Below are positions 10,317-20,610 of a DNA stretch of 64,000 nt, in pieces. The notes under the pieces were generated by a model. That model did no database searches. It saw only the letters and a list, made by a program, of their open reading frames with translations, and was not told where the DNA came from. Source of the DNA: Lichenostomus cassidix. Taxonomy: Eukaryota > Chordata > Aves > Passeriformes > Meliphagidae. Each line of letters begins with the position of its first letter. Position 1 is the first letter of the stretch. A program made the translations under genes and the position numbers. The stretch spans positions 22,901,007 to 22,965,006 of the forward strand of contig CM039210.1 in assembly GCA_008360975.2 (NCBI GenBank). Reading direction: 5' to 3'.

Positions 10317-10701
10317 TGTTGCAGTGGCTTTAGCTCAGCTGAGCGTCCCTAGCAGTGGCATTGCCCCACGGGATGAGTCATGGGAATAAAGCAGCCCTAA
10401 AGGGGGTACTCCCAGAGAGCCTTGAAGTAAAGCTATTGGCCCAGCTCATCTCCCCTCCCATATGAATTCTAGAAAGTTCTCCTTTGTCTGCCTTTGCCGT
10501 GTTCTCTGATTGGAAAATTTAAAGTTCTGTATCCTCCCCCCTTGTTCCCCCATAAGATCAAGTTATTGTCAATCCAGAGTTCTATGTACCCCATTGGTTC
10601 TTTCAGTTTCTCCTCTCCCTTTTTCCCCTGCTATATTAGCCACAACACAACGTAGAAACCCTGCTTTGAACTCGCCGATCCAGCCCTATTCCTTCCCCCC
10701 T
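10317..10701 (+). repeat. K 5' LTR, first part
   Basis: Begins TGTTGCAGTGGC and matches the 3' LTR at 25,282. It is interrupted after 10,701 by provirus S and continues at 16,619. The LTR ends in TTTA rather than the usual CA in both copies. Confidence 0.93.
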
Positions 10702-11504
10702 TGTGACGGTCCACTCATAAGCAGACGCGTGATGGTTCATACCAGCTACGATCTCAGAGTGCAAAAAGGAAAAGAAAACACAAAATGCAATAAGTCAAGG
10801 GAGTTAAATTTGAATCCAAGGGGGAACTTTATTAATTTGGCCTGTAAAGCGGCCTGCGATAGAGAGAGAGAGAGAGAAAATTGGGAAAAGATGGGGAGGA
10901 AAGGGAAGGAAGGGGGCTATAGCTACCACCACGGGTCCACAGACGTCCGGCGTCCCTGGCGTCCCGGTCAGTCGGCGTTCCTTGGCCTCTGCAAAGATCG
11001 ATGTGATCTTTCGGCGGGGAAGATCTTCAGAGTTCAGCCACTCCAGAGCTGTCTTTTATGCTAGTCCATATACCTGGTCCCTTCTTGCCACCCGCCTTTG
11101 CTCCCCCTTAATTCTTGTGGAGATTTGCCAATCTCCACTTGGCAGGGTCAAGGGAGGAGTGTCTGAGGCATGGTCGGCGGGTTTTTCACAATGGGTGTCA
11201 GGGCAACGGGTGCAAAGCCTTCGTCACATACCCGCTTTGGCAGGCACAAGGCCTTTGTTCTGTATCAACTCAGGCAGGTGCAAAGTCTTCGTTCTGTACC
11301 ACCTTGGGCAGGTACAAAGCATTCGCTCCATATCAGCTTTGGGTAGGCACAAAGCATTCGTTCCGTACTACCTTAGGCGGGCACAAAGCATTCGCTCCCC
11401 ACCAGCCTTAGGTAAGTACAAAGCATTCTCTGCGTGAGTCCTGCACCTGTAATTTCTGATGAGAAATGTTGAGACAGAACTCGATTCTTGGATCGACCCT
11501 TACA
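10702..11504 (-). repeat. S 3' LTR
   Basis: On the plus strand starts TGTGACGGTCCACTC and ends GACCCTTACA; in the element's own direction it starts TGTAAGGGTC. It differs from the 5' LTR at scattered transitions and in the length of a GA microsatellite near 10,861. It has the tandem repeat array listed separately. Confidence 0.92.
11207..11436 (-). repeat. about 38-bp tandem repeats in the S LTR
   Basis: About six imperfect units sharing GCACAAAGCATTCGYTCC or GGTGCAAAGYCTTCG. In the element's orientation the array lies near the start of U3, where retroviral enhancers usually sit. The 5' LTR has the same array at about 16,316-16,545. An enhancer role is inferred from position only. Confidence 0.75.
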
Positions 11505-11534
11505 CCACCCGGTGGCTCAACATTTATCTTCAGG

Positions 11535-11625
11535 ACCAGTTGTCTTCTTCATGATGAGTCGTCTTCTGGGTGAGTTGTCTTTCTTTGTGATGAGGTGTCT
11601 TCTGGATGAGTTGTCTTCGGGACCA
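11535..11625 (-). repeat. short repeats next to the S 3' LTR
   Basis: Imperfect copies of GAGTTGTCTTCTGGATGA (purine-rich AGAAGACAAC on the minus strand). They lie between env and the 3' LTR, where a polypurine tract is expected. I see no classical polypurine tract directly at the LTR border, where the minus strand reads GAGCCACCGGGTGG. Confidence 0.5.
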
Positions 11626-11823
11626 CATGGTGGTAACACTAAGGATGGGGGAACGGGATAGAAGGGAAGGAAGGGAAACAAGAAAGGAAGGAAATTTTCA
11701 CATAACCTTTTGCCATGCAGCTTGCTCAATATCAAAAGATTTTGGTATGTCAATACTGGATATAACACTCAAGGGCTTGCGTGTATTAAATGTGGATGAC
11801 AAAAGTTTCATTTGCTTGATCAT

Positions 11824-13330
11824 TCACCAATTAAGTATGTACAAAATTACAGACAGGATGATACTGATTAGGGAAAGGATCAGGAGAACGACGATTGGGT
11901 GGCACAGCTTGTTCAGAATGCCTGTGGCAGTAGGTGACCACCCAAAAAGTGTGTCCCACCAATTATGTTCTCCATCCTTTTTCACCCTCTTCATGACCTT
12001 TTGTAATTTGTCTACATTATGGTGAACTGTTATTAGAGTTTTTTGTCCATTTTTCTTGATCTCCTCTAATATTTGAATATAATCTCGATGCTGCAGCAAT
12101 TCTTTTGTATGAGTTATGTTTATTCTAATAGATACAGGCATTAGCTCATGAATCAATGTGAAGTTAGATTTCAGAATTTGGTGGGAAGTGACTGGAGCTG
12201 AGTAAGAGAAGTCACACCCCATGATTTCAGTAAAATTACAAACACAAAAATTCGTATGATTATTGGTATAAGCTACTACATTTCCTACTGTGATATTACT
12301 ACAAACAGTTCTTAAGCATGCACAACCTTTGCCAATATAGATTATTACAGTTTTAGGGTTAACATCAGGACGAACTTCAAAATGGCAAACATTTTGGTCA
12401 GTGTCTAAACAAAAATCTCGTGTTCTGATGGTGTTATTTTTACAGTTGTTCCCGCACAATGCAGGATTCCAGGTCTATCATTTGCCATTTATCATTCACC
12501 TTTTGGGCCCATGCTCTGTGCTCGAAAGGATAGAGTATAGTTCCATTGTGGTTCAAGCCTAATGCAGAAACAGGATAAATCATAGATACTGAAGCATTGT
12601 GAATAGTTAATGCATAAGCTGTAACAGTGTTATTAACATGATTATAGGTAAAACTTACCAACTTCCACCAAGATTGGAGGTTCTTTTCAAAATTGTTAGC
12701 ACTATCCCAAATTATTTTTGGGATTTCTGTAGGAAAAATGCCTTCTTAAAGGCTGTTTCATTTTTGTCAGATCAAAAGTTGCAGTAGCCAATTTATTCAA
12801 TAATACCTCTGAATCAATGCTATTTAGAACTCCCAATCTAGTTCCTAAAAACACCAGTCAGGTCTCTTGATATTCATCTCCAGGAAAAAGGGAGCAACCT
12901 GTTTGAGAGACCATTCTGGTTTAAATAATGTTTGTTGTTGGCTGGTGTTTCCAATTACAAATGGTATTGAAAACCAGGTTCCACTTTTCTGCATCCCACT
13001 TGAATTTTTTCATCAATGATACTGGGTAGGGTTCTAACCCACTCATTTTTATCCCAGACCCAATCAGACAAATGGTAAATTTTGTCATCATGCATTATGA
13101 CTGCAGCCAAATTTGGATGGCTATTTTTGGAATAATTTCTGGAAGAGCTAGAATATCCTATGAAGGCTTGTATTATTTTGGTTATAGGTGGAAGATGTAA
13201 TGCAGAAAAGTACAAGCAACCTAATGAAAATTTTGTAGGCCATTTTCAGATTTAAGTCTTCAATTCTTATTCATATTTCTTCTATAGAAATTCTTAAAGT
13301 CCCACGGGGTTCTCCTGCAAAAACAAAAAA
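11824..13330 (-). pseudogene. env: S env remnant
   Basis: Three minus-strand frames (12,955-13,215; 12,440-12,661; 11,824-12,459) read as one broken envelope gene. They have many N-glycosylation sites (NXS/T) and cysteines. The last frame ends with a membrane-proximal GWSPTATG stretch, then a strong hydrophobic membrane anchor and a very short tail. I find no clear CX6CC or immunosuppressive motif. A TTTTTGTTTTTGCAG stretch upstream, near 13,313, would serve as a splice acceptor for env mRNA. Env would mediate receptor binding and fusion; this copy is interrupted by frameshifts and stops. Confidence 0.7.
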
Positions 13331-13362
13331 TAGAGACCTTGCCCTTTTCAGGCAAAAGGGAA

Positions 13363-15351
13363 TTAAAATGATGGATCAATAAACCAGGCATTTATTGTTT
13401 GGTGTTGGGAAAAAGGAGGGGCCACCCGGATGACTGAGGCAGGTTTATCTTGGTTGATATCCAGGCTCTCTGTTTCTTGGGTAGAAAGGTTCTTTGAGGC
13501 TTCTTCTGTTACAGAAAATACAACGCAGAAATGCTCAATCTGTGCATCGACTTCAATGAAAGCCAGGCTTGCCACAAACAAGCCTTTCTCCCAAGCAGTA
13601 TACCTTTTCTCAGCATCCTTAAAACTGCAAGAATAAAATCCCACAATAGCTGTTATTAACACATCTCCTTTTTCTGTTTTGGTGAGCTGTTTAACATAGA
13701 ACCATTCTCCATTTCCCTGCCCACCACTAGGAAATGGAGATCCTAGTTTCCCTGTTCTGGAGAAAAAGATTTGCTTTGATGTCTCATCTGCAGTCTCAGT
13801 GAAAGGGGGGGCAGAAGCTGTGACGGGTGTGCTTTCTTTCACAGAGGAAGGTGGTTTTGTCACACGGCACTGAGTTACCAGTTTGCACAATTTTTCTAAA
13901 GGTAAACCATCCATCAAATCTCTAGGAATTTCTTTTTTAAGTCCTAAACGCCACCAATCAAGTTGGACAGAAAGGGGTTTAGGCTGTGACAGGTCCTTGG
14001 CAACATCCATAGTTTTGCTGGGGCAGGGCAGTGCATTTTTGACTCCTACTTGCTGAATACCTCTTGATCTCTCTTCTAGAGGCCTTATCAGACAGTATTT
14101 TCTACTGTAATCAACTAATTCTTGTGTTACCTCCCCCCATGTCCAGACTTTAGGTCTAGGGTGAGGTCTGTTACCTGGCAGGGCTGGTGTTGAAAAGTCA
14201 GAGGAATTTGTGTAAGAGTCTGTACTGGTACTGCCTATATTTCTGCTATTATCACCTCTGCACATAAAAATCTGCGACCGCTCCACAGGACTCATTGATG
14301 CTGTGGTCTTCTGGAGACTTGTCTCTGTGGTTTTGAGTGATTCAGGCAGTCCCCTTATTAAGGCAGTCATAATTTTAGGGTTAACAGATAACATCATCGG
14401 TAATTCACATCCAAGAATTAGTTTTCTCTCATGTATCATTTGTAGGCAAACAGCTTTGTGTACACTTTCTAGTAATTGGTCAGCTGTGCCTATTATTGCC
14501 AAGGGGTCTCCCCTGTCCAGAGGGTTTAACCCTCCAGCCCAGTGAGCAGCATGCTGAGTTAGAGACCATGGGGCTCGGTGATCACCTGTTGTTAAGAAAA
14601 CTCCGTGGCCCCAATAACCCTCAGCCTCCTTTTCACTCAATTGTATTTGATCACCCCCAGTTAAAGACACATATTCTGTTTCAGATTCTTTGATAAGATG
14701 CCCATATTCCCTTTTGAACTTGGCTAGTTTAGTGGCAGAATAGGGCGTTTCCTTGGTGATTATGTGGGGGTCAGTATCTTCATCATTAGGGTAAGAAAAT
14801 TCAGTTTTGAATAAGGGTCTTAAATAAGGGGGATTTTCATCAAATTTTTTCATCTGTTCCAATTCCTTCTGTGGATACATCAGGTTAATTGATCCTGATG
14901 ATGCTATATTCTGTGAACTAGTGTTCTGTGAATTAGTGTGATTTACTTCAAGAGCAGCCCTTAAGGAATGGTTTTCTTCTTCCTTGCGCTCTAATTCCTT
15001 TTCCAGTTTGGAAATTGTTGTTTGGTGACAACGCACCAGGTTTTCTAGGGATTCTATGATTTTTTCTTCATTACTACGCTGCCTATGATGGTCTTCAATG
15101 GCTGCGATCAAGCTGGCACCCAAAACAGAACAGACTATTGTCCTGCTTTTTCCTGGTAGTAAAAACTTAACTTTAGCCTCATTCTGTAGCAGAGAAATCC
15201 GATCTACAATACTCTGCATATTTTTCCAATTATCTCTAGCCCAATCTTCCCCAATAGGAGAGGGTCGAGCACCATATTTAGCCAAAAATGTAAATAATAC
15301 ATCTTTATCATCCACCAACTGAGAATCTCTCTTCTCCTGTTTGCCAGGCAT
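13363..15351 (-). CDS. S gag-like 662-aa ORF fused to a pol remnant
   Basis: Uninterrupted from the ATG at 15,351. The N-terminal 60 residues look matrix-like but lack Gly2 (MPGKQEK). A coiled coil spans about residues 93-137 (heptads around SKLEKELERKEEE). Residues about 180-350 form a capsid-like globular region containing GVFLTTGDH and HAAHWAGG. Pro/Ser-rich linkers follow. Near residue 570 the text becomes pol-like: VGFYSCSFKDAEKRYTAWEK matches the RT connection, and the extreme C-terminus FIDPSF matches an RNase H start whose TDGS motif is changed. There is no zinc knuckle, protease or RT core. Overall this is a Gag fused in frame to the tail of Pol by a large deletion. Homology to Ens-1/ERNI is suspected. 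A non-ERV cellular gene is unlikely given the LTRs and primer site. Confidence 0.75.
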   Translation of the reverse strand: MPGKQEKRDSQLVDDKDVLFTFLAKYGARPSPIGEDWARDNWKNMQSIVDRISLLQNEAKVKFLLPGKSRTIVCSVLGASLIAAIEDHHRQRSNEEKIIESLENLVRCHQTTISKLEKELERKEEENHSLRAALEVNHTNSQNTSSQNIASSGSINLMYPQKELEQMKKFDENPPYLRPLFKTEFSYPNDEDTDPHIITKETPYSATKLAKFKREYGHLIKESETEYVSLTGGDQIQLSEKEAEGYWGHGVFLTTGDHRAPWSLTQHAAHWAGGLNPLDRGDPLAIIGTADQLLESVHKAVCLQMIHERKLILGCELPMMLSVNPKIMTALIRGLPESLKTTETSLQKTTASMSPVERSQIFMCRGDNSRNIGSTSTDSYTNSSDFSTPALPGNRPHPRPKVWTWGEVTQELVDYSRKYCLIRPLEERSRGIQQVGVKNALPCPSKTMDVAKDLSQPKPLSVQLDWWRLGLKKEIPRDLMDGLPLEKLCKLVTQCRVTKPPSSVKESTPVTASAPPFTETADETSKQIFFSRTGKLGSPFPSGGQGNGEWFYVKQLTKTEKGDVLITAIVGFYSCSFKDAEKRYTAWEKGLFVASLAFIEVDAQIEHFCVVFSVTEEASKNLSTQETESLDINQDKPASVIRVAPPFSQHQTINAWFIDPSF

Positions 15352-15358
15352 CTTTTTC

Positions 15359-15633
15359 CTTATCCTGACTCAGAAATAAAACCAACAACAAAACCAACGA
15401 CAAAAACAACTCAAATCTACTTGAGAAACATTTCTCTCTATCCTGATTCAGAAATAATACAACCTCAAAAGAATATAACAACAAAAAACAGCTCAAAATC
15501 TATCCTGAAACAAAACAACTCCAAAAACAATGCAACAACAACAGCTCAAAATTCATTTGAGAAACAAATTCTCAATCCTGAAACAAAACAACTTCAAAAA
15601 CAACAAGAACAGCTCAAAACTACTTGAGAAAGT
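15359..15633 (-). repeat. S leader tandem repeats
   Basis: Four degenerate units of 62-76 bp beginning ATCCTGA and rich in CAACAAAAACA, each with AACAGCTCAAAA or AACTCAAAT. They occupy the 5' untranslated leader between primer site and ORF; on the sense strand it is T-rich. Possible roles in packaging or translation are speculation. Confidence 0.65.
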
Positions 15634-15792
15634 GAGATAATTGCCTATGGCCACTCTTACCCTTTCTCAGGTGTCACTAAAACAAAAATTTAACTCCCCT
15701 TCCTTTTGCACTCTAAGTCCTGATAGCCGGAATCCCAATAGAGTCCTCAAAAAATGAGTTTCGAGGGGTTTTGTCCCTCAGCCTCTGTCAGG

Positions 15793-15810
15793 ATCCTGTC
15801 CGTGACGCCA
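15793..15810 (-). other. S primer binding site, tRNA-Ser(CGA)-like
   Basis: On the minus strand, TGGCGTCACGGACAGGAT, five bases after the 5' LTR. It matches the 3' end of vertebrate tRNA-Ser(CGA) at 17 of 18 positions as I recall that tRNA. Confidence 0.75.
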
Positions 15811-15815
15811 ATTTA

Positions 15816-16613
15816 TGTCACGGTCCACTCATAAGCAGACGCGTGATGGTTCATACCAGCTACGATCTCAGAGTGCAAAAAGGAAAAGAAAACACAAAAT
15901 GCAATAAGTCAAGGGAGTTAAATTTGAATCCAAGGGGGAACTTTATTAATTTGGCCTGTAAAGCGGCCTGCGATAGAGAGAGAGAAAATTGGGAAAAGAT
16001 GGGGAGGAAAGGGAAGGAAGGGGGGCTATAGCTACCACCACGGGTCCACAGACGTCCGGCGTCCCTGGCGTCCTGGTCAGTCGGCGTTCCTTGGCCTCTG
16101 CAAAGATCGATGTGATCTTTCGGTGGGGAAGATCTTCGGAGTTCAGCCACTCCAGAGCTGTCTTTTATGCTAGTCCATATACCTGGTCCCTCCTTGCCAC
16201 CTGCCTTTGCTCCCCCTTAATTCTTGTGGAGATTTGCCAATCTCCACTTGGCAGGGTCAAGGGAGGAGTGTCCGAGGCATGGTCGGCGGGTTTTTCACAA
16301 TGGGTGTCGGGGCAATGGGTGCAAAGCCTTCGTCACATACCCGCTTTGGCAGGCACAAGGCCTTTGTTCTGTATCAACTCAGGCAGGTGCAAAGTCTTCG
16401 TTCTGTACCACCTTAGGCAGGTACAAAGCATTCGCTCCGTATCAGCTTTGGGTAGGCACAAAGCATTTGTTCCGTACTACCTTAGGCGGGCACAAAGCAT
16501 TCGCTCCGCACCAGCCTTAGGTAAGTACAAAGCATTCTCTGCGTGAGTCCTGCACCTGTAATTTCTGATGAGAAATGTTGAGACAGAACTCGATTCTTGG
16601 ATCGACCCTTACA
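15816..16613 (-). repeat. S 5' LTR
   Basis: 798 bp, starting TGTCACGGTCC and ending GACCCTTACA on the plus strand. Same family as 10,702-11,504, with the same repeat array. Followed directly by the CCCCT duplication. Confidence 0.92.
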
Positions 16614-16618
16614 CCCCT

Positions 16619-16835
16619 CCATCTCCCCTTACCTTTTAACAAATCCCCTGGACCGCCGGGCTGACTGCCTGCATCTCCTGTGTCTGCTTCCGATCTCTGA
16701 TTTGCCCCACTCCTCTGGGAGCTCTGCCAAGCTCCGAGCCGCCCCGCTTCCGCCCGGGAGTGGGCTTCCTCGCTGGGCTCCACTTAAGCAGCCAACCCAA
16801 TCCCGAACTGAGTTTGGGGGTCCGAGACCCCTTTA
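16619..16835 (+). repeat. K 5' LTR, second part
   Basis: Continues the LTR broken at 10,701; 385 plus 217 bp equals the 602-bp 3' LTR. The polyadenylation signal that is AATAAA in the 3' LTR reads AACAAA here. Confidence 0.92.
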
Positions 16836-16837
16836 TC

Positions 16838-16855
16838 TGGTGCCGTGAACTCTGG
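16838..16855 (+). other. K primer binding site, tRNA-His-like
   Basis: TGGTGCCGTGAACTCTGG, two bases after the LTR. It fits the tRNA-His pattern TGGTGCCGTGACTCGG with one inserted base and changes after it. Confidence 0.55.
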
Positions 16856-17260
16856 CTGTGGGGGACTTTCGCTGTGAAGTGGATTTACAGCCGCCTTGCG
16901 CCGCAGCCCGCGCTTTGATGTGCCGAGCTCCGAGGACACCGCCGTGGCTGAAGCAGAAAAGCTGCGACAGGCATTCAGAGATCCGCGCCAGATACCGCAG
17001 TTTCTGTTCCCAGTGGTTCGCGTTGGAGTCGCGATTGGATCGTGCCGAGCTTAGAGTGAGTATTCCCAGAGAGCAAAAGAGGACAGGGTTCTCGCCTTTT
17101 TTTGCCGGTCTCCCAGGGGACGCCCTAAGCGGTTGTCAGCTGCCGGGAGGGGTAGCGAGAGCTTACGAATTGCCTGCTCCGTTTTTGATTTATTTTAATA
17201 CGATTTCTGCAGGTTGGCACGTACAGCTTGAGCCCTGTGTGCTTTTGGTGCCTGGCAACG

Positions 17261-18027
17261 ATGGGTTCCAGGCACTCTAAGTCCACAGTTGCTCAGCAGG
17301 AGATGTATTTTGAATTATCTCGTCTTTTTGTCCAAAATAAGGTTTTATTTTCCCCCCGGGAACTCCAGAGGTTTGTCCGTTGGGTTTTTGTTAACCACCC
17401 CCCTGTATCCTCGAGTGCCGTGTTCGATTTGGATTTTTGGGGAGAGGTGGGAAAGAAGCTGCTTGCCGCGGGCAGGGCAGGCGACAAGGTCGCGAACAGA
17501 GTCTTCGCTCTACACGCGCAGGCTTTTAAGTTTGTTAAGAAGTCTTTCCCTCCCCTGGAGTCCTCGGCTTCCCCTCTGCCCTCGCCGGCGCATCCCCCTC
17601 GCCCCGCGGGAACCCCCGACTCCTTGCCGGCGTCTCTCCCTGCCGCTCCCTCGGCGGCTCTGTGTCCCTACCCCCACTCTCCACCCCCCAACAACTCTGC
17701 TAGGAGTAGACAGAAGGGTGCAGCTCGCTTCTCAGCGCCTGGTCGCTTCCAGCCCCAGGGCATCCCTCTCTCCCCTCCTTCCCCTTGTTCGAGTGAGGAC
17801 GGCTGCCTCGCTCGGGCTTCTACCCTCGACCCTCCTTCCTCACCCCGTGCACCCCGAACCCCCCCCTATATTAACAGATGCCAAGATGGCGCTTGCCCCA
17901 TAGAACGAGTGGGACAAAATGGCTGTTCTTCCCGCCTTTTTAAAGACAAAGAACAGGGCGCGGGAAGCCCAAGACACGCCCCTCTTCTCCTTCCCAGCAT
18001 TCTCCCCTGCTAGTCACCTCCCTTGAC
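17261..18027 (+). pseudogene. gag: K gag, matrix and proline-rich spacer
   Basis: The ATG at 17,261 begins MGSRHSKS, a strong myristoylation signal for membrane targeting of Gag. A matrix-like helical domain extends to about residue 105, followed by a long Pro/Ser/Arg-rich spacer. The frame stops at 18,011-18,013 and the capsid continues in another frame, so at least one frameshift separates matrix and capsid. Upstream leader 16,856-17,260 holds no recognisable gene. Confidence 0.8.
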
Positions 18028-19347
18028 GTGGACCCTCCTCCTTCCCTCCCCCTTCTGGTGCTGTCATTCCCTGCCCACATTACATCACGGGGAAGAGACA
18101 TGCCAGGAGAAAGTCACGTCCCTGAGTTCCCACGACTCCCCCCCTCCGAGATGACCATATCCGGCCGCCATCTTGGTGGTCCCGGAAACCTCGGGATGTC
18201 ACCATCCGGCCGCCATTTTGGTTGCTCCGGAAACCCCAACATGTCAACATCCGGTCGCCATTTTGACGATCCTGGAAATAACGATTCCATAATTTTTGCT
18301 GCTCCTGCACGTCGCAGACAGCACTCCCCACTGCCTAGCCCTAACCCCACACCCAAACGCAATGACTCTAGCCGTCCAAAAGTAACTCTATGGCAACCCA
18401 TTTCCCTTGAAATCAAAGAGAAAGTTTGCAAAGCTGCAAAAAACTATGGTCGAGATTCAATTTACTTTCAATCCTTATTACAATCTATCTTACAAACTCA
18501 AACCAAATGCCCATTTGATATCAAGGCCCTCATTGAATGTCTCCTCACAGGAGGCCAACAAAAATTATGGGAATCAACCTGGCAAAAGAGGGTGCAAATT
18601 TTAATTAGTACATACAGAGACAATCCCGATCTCCAACATCTAACTTTAGACTGTCTCTGTGGAACGGGGGAATGGGTCCAACCATAGGACCAGATTACCA
18701 CAATTCATGATTCAGTCCATTTCGATTTAACCCTTGCAGCTCAACAAGCACTCAAAGATATTCCAATTAAGCCTGAAGCACAATTATCATACATGCTTAT
18801 CAAACAAAGATCAGATGAATTGTTTGTTGACTTTATAGACTGCCTTACAGCAGCAGTAGAAAGACAATTTAAAGATACTAACATGCAAGAAGCTGTCATC
18901 ATAAACACGGCTACAGTCAATGCCAACCCCAAATGTAAACAAATAATCAATTCCCTCCCTCCTGATACTCTAATTACTGTTTCCCTATTAATTGATGCAT
19001 GTTCCAAAGCCCCGATCGAAATAAACCCTAACAAATCCCATGAAACTCCCAAAGCCTTCCCTACCACTCAAACCAACACCCCAAAACAGCACCAGAAAAC
19101 ACCCCAAAAACCCCTCACGTGCCTTAGGTGTGGCCAGCTGGGCCACTTTGTGCGCAATTGCCCTGCTCCTTTCCCAATCTCTAATCCTCCTTCTCTGAGT
19201 CCTTTCCCCTCAGGGCAAGTTGCACCTGCCATGCCACCTGCAGCGCCAACCCCAATGCAGACGCCCTCGCCTGCCATCGCTCCATCAGCCCCACAGCTGA
19301 TTGCGTGGAACCCCACGACTGTGTCCGAATTCCAACCAAAAAACTGA
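18028..19347 (+). pseudogene. gag: K gag, capsid and nucleocapsid
   Basis: After a repeat-rich start, a capsid-like helical domain begins near 18,370. A TAG at 18,685-18,687 interrupts it, then the same frame continues. The major-homology-like region is QRSDELFVDFIDCL at about 18,808-18,850. A single nucleocapsid knuckle, CLRCGQLGHFVRNC, lies near 19,118-19,160, followed by a Pro/Ala tail. The core is a class II capsid; only one zinc knuckle remains where two are usual. Confidence 0.82.
18159..18290 (+). repeat. 45-bp in-frame tandem repeat with YY1-like motifs
   Basis: Units begin at 18,159, 18,204 and 18,249 with ATCCGG(C/T)CGCCAT and repeat SGRH(L/F) every 15 residues. Each unit holds CGCCATCTTGG or CGCCATTTTG, close to the YY1 binding consensus. 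Two more such motifs in the opposite direction lie at 17,881-17,892 (CCAAGATGGCGC) and 17,914-17,925 (ACAAAATGGCTG). Confidence 0.7.
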
Positions 19348-19519
19348 GTGACCAGCGCGGAGGAGTGACGCGCACAGAAACAAATGCGGCTTCTGTTGTG
19401 ACACACCAACTGGACTTGACAGATAAAGACTCCACAGACTCCTCACACCTCAGCTCTTCCAGCTTGCTCACGTGGTGGACAGAGAGAGTCAACACCTCTA
19501 GACCTTACTTGCCAGATAC

Positions 19520-20380
19520 ATAAAAATGACACACAAAAATCTATAAGAGGCCTTGTAGACACTGGCACAGATGTCACCATTTTTTGCAATCCGTTTGGCC
19601 TGAACGCTGGCCTCTGCGACAAACCGCCCTCCCTATTGGAGGAGTGGGAGGTCAGTCACCCGCCTGTTATAAATTGAGCCTCATTATCCAATCAGAGACG
19701 TAGATCCAATTAAAAAAATTTATTAATTAAAAGCAAGCGGATATCAGTCAAGTCAGCGCTGGACGGGCAGAGGTTCAAGCATACCTCTATGCACCGCGCC
19801 GCGGTTTGCAGAGAGCAAACTTTTATAATCCTTTGTAACTCACTCCCTCCGTATGCCTTGATTGGCGTCCCTTCATGAATCCTTGATTGGCTGCTGAGTC
19901 GTCTAGGCTGTCGTGCTCTGCGTTGAGTGGTTGTTACTGGGCCTCCTGGGATGGTCTCACCGTGGGGGTCGCACAGGACTCTTGGTAGGGGGGAGGTTTT
20001 ATGGCCCTTGAGTCAAATTCCTTTCGTATCTGTCTTGTGGGGGTTGGGTGATGCCGCTTGCCCGCATCCTGTGGGGGGGTTGTGAGGGAAGGCTACGTGG
20101 AGCCACCAGCTTGTTTAAAAATAAATGGAAAGGCAATTTAAAAACCATCACCCTTTTCAAATAGTTCGTGAACTAAACTGATTGTAATTTATTACACGCC
20201 CACCAGAGTGTAAACCTGGTCACCATTACAAATTCAGAGGGAGTGTCAGCACACGTTCGCCTGTATGTTATGGACGTGCCTTTTAATCATTGGGGAAGAG
20301 ACTCGCTGTCTCAATGGGGGGCCCAGATCCACATCCCGCCCCAACACCAGGATTTTTAAGTGGGGTCACTGAGCAGAGCA
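19520..20380 (+). pseudogene. pro: K protease, split by a solo LTR
   Basis: RGLVDTGTDVTIF near 19,545-19,585 is the protease active site. The C-terminal half resumes after the LTR at about 20,201 (NSEGVSAHVR and NHWGRDSL) in another frame. Stops follow before RT. The Asp-Thr-Gly is intact but the gene is broken. Confidence 0.75.
19665..20196 (-). repeat. solo LTR with 4-bp duplication in K protease
   Basis: 532 bp, starting TGTTATAAATTGAG and ending AATTTATTACA, flanked by CGCC (19,661-19,664 and 20,197-20,200). A 4-bp duplication suggests a class I gamma element. On the minus strand it starts TGTAATAAATTAC; orientation is tentative. Confidence 0.82.
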
Positions 20381-20610
20381 CCACCCCACGGTTGAATTGG
20401 CTAACGGATGATCCCGTGTGGGTTGACCAGTGGCCCATAGCAGAAGAGAAATTAATTGCGCTTGAGTCCCTTGTTGATGATCAGCTTGCCAAAGGGCACA
20501 TTGTTCCAACTCACAGCCCTTGGAATTCCCCCATTTTTGTCCTCAAGAAAAAGGGCAAAAATGAGTGGAGACTCCTCCATGACCTGAGGTCCATCAATGC
20601 GGTCATGGAG
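20381..20610 (+). pseudogene. pol: K reverse transcriptase, N-terminal part
   Basis: RT fingers: [26 protein letters not shown] and RLLHDLRSINAV are class II RT signatures. Interrupted at 20,610 by a solo LTR whose length plus duplication (268 bp) accounts for the frame change after it, so this part carries no extra frameshift. Confidence 0.88.

Larger units (their letters stand above)
10702..16613 (-). mobile_element. provirus S: gag-like ORF plus env, pol nearly absent
   Basis: Flanked by CCCCT (10,697-10,701 and 16,614-16,618). Its LTRs (803 and 798 bp) are about 98 percent identical by eye. Reading on the minus strand: 5' LTR 15,816-16,613, primer site, repeat-rich leader, a 662-codon open frame, and an env remnant up to 11,824. 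There is no protease, no RT catalytic core and no integrase, so it can only have spread in trans. The long ORF reminds me of the Ens-1/ERNI family carried by the chicken Soprano retroelement; that is recollection, not a search result. Confidence 0.85.

Noticed and set aside
11207..11436. CRISPR-like array
   Set aside because: Units are tandem without unique spacers, lie inside LTRs and in a vertebrate genome.
10982..11437. plus-strand ORFs with repeated FVL/RHKAF motifs
   Set aside because: Created by the 38-bp repeats of the S LTR; recur in both LTRs and carry no domain.
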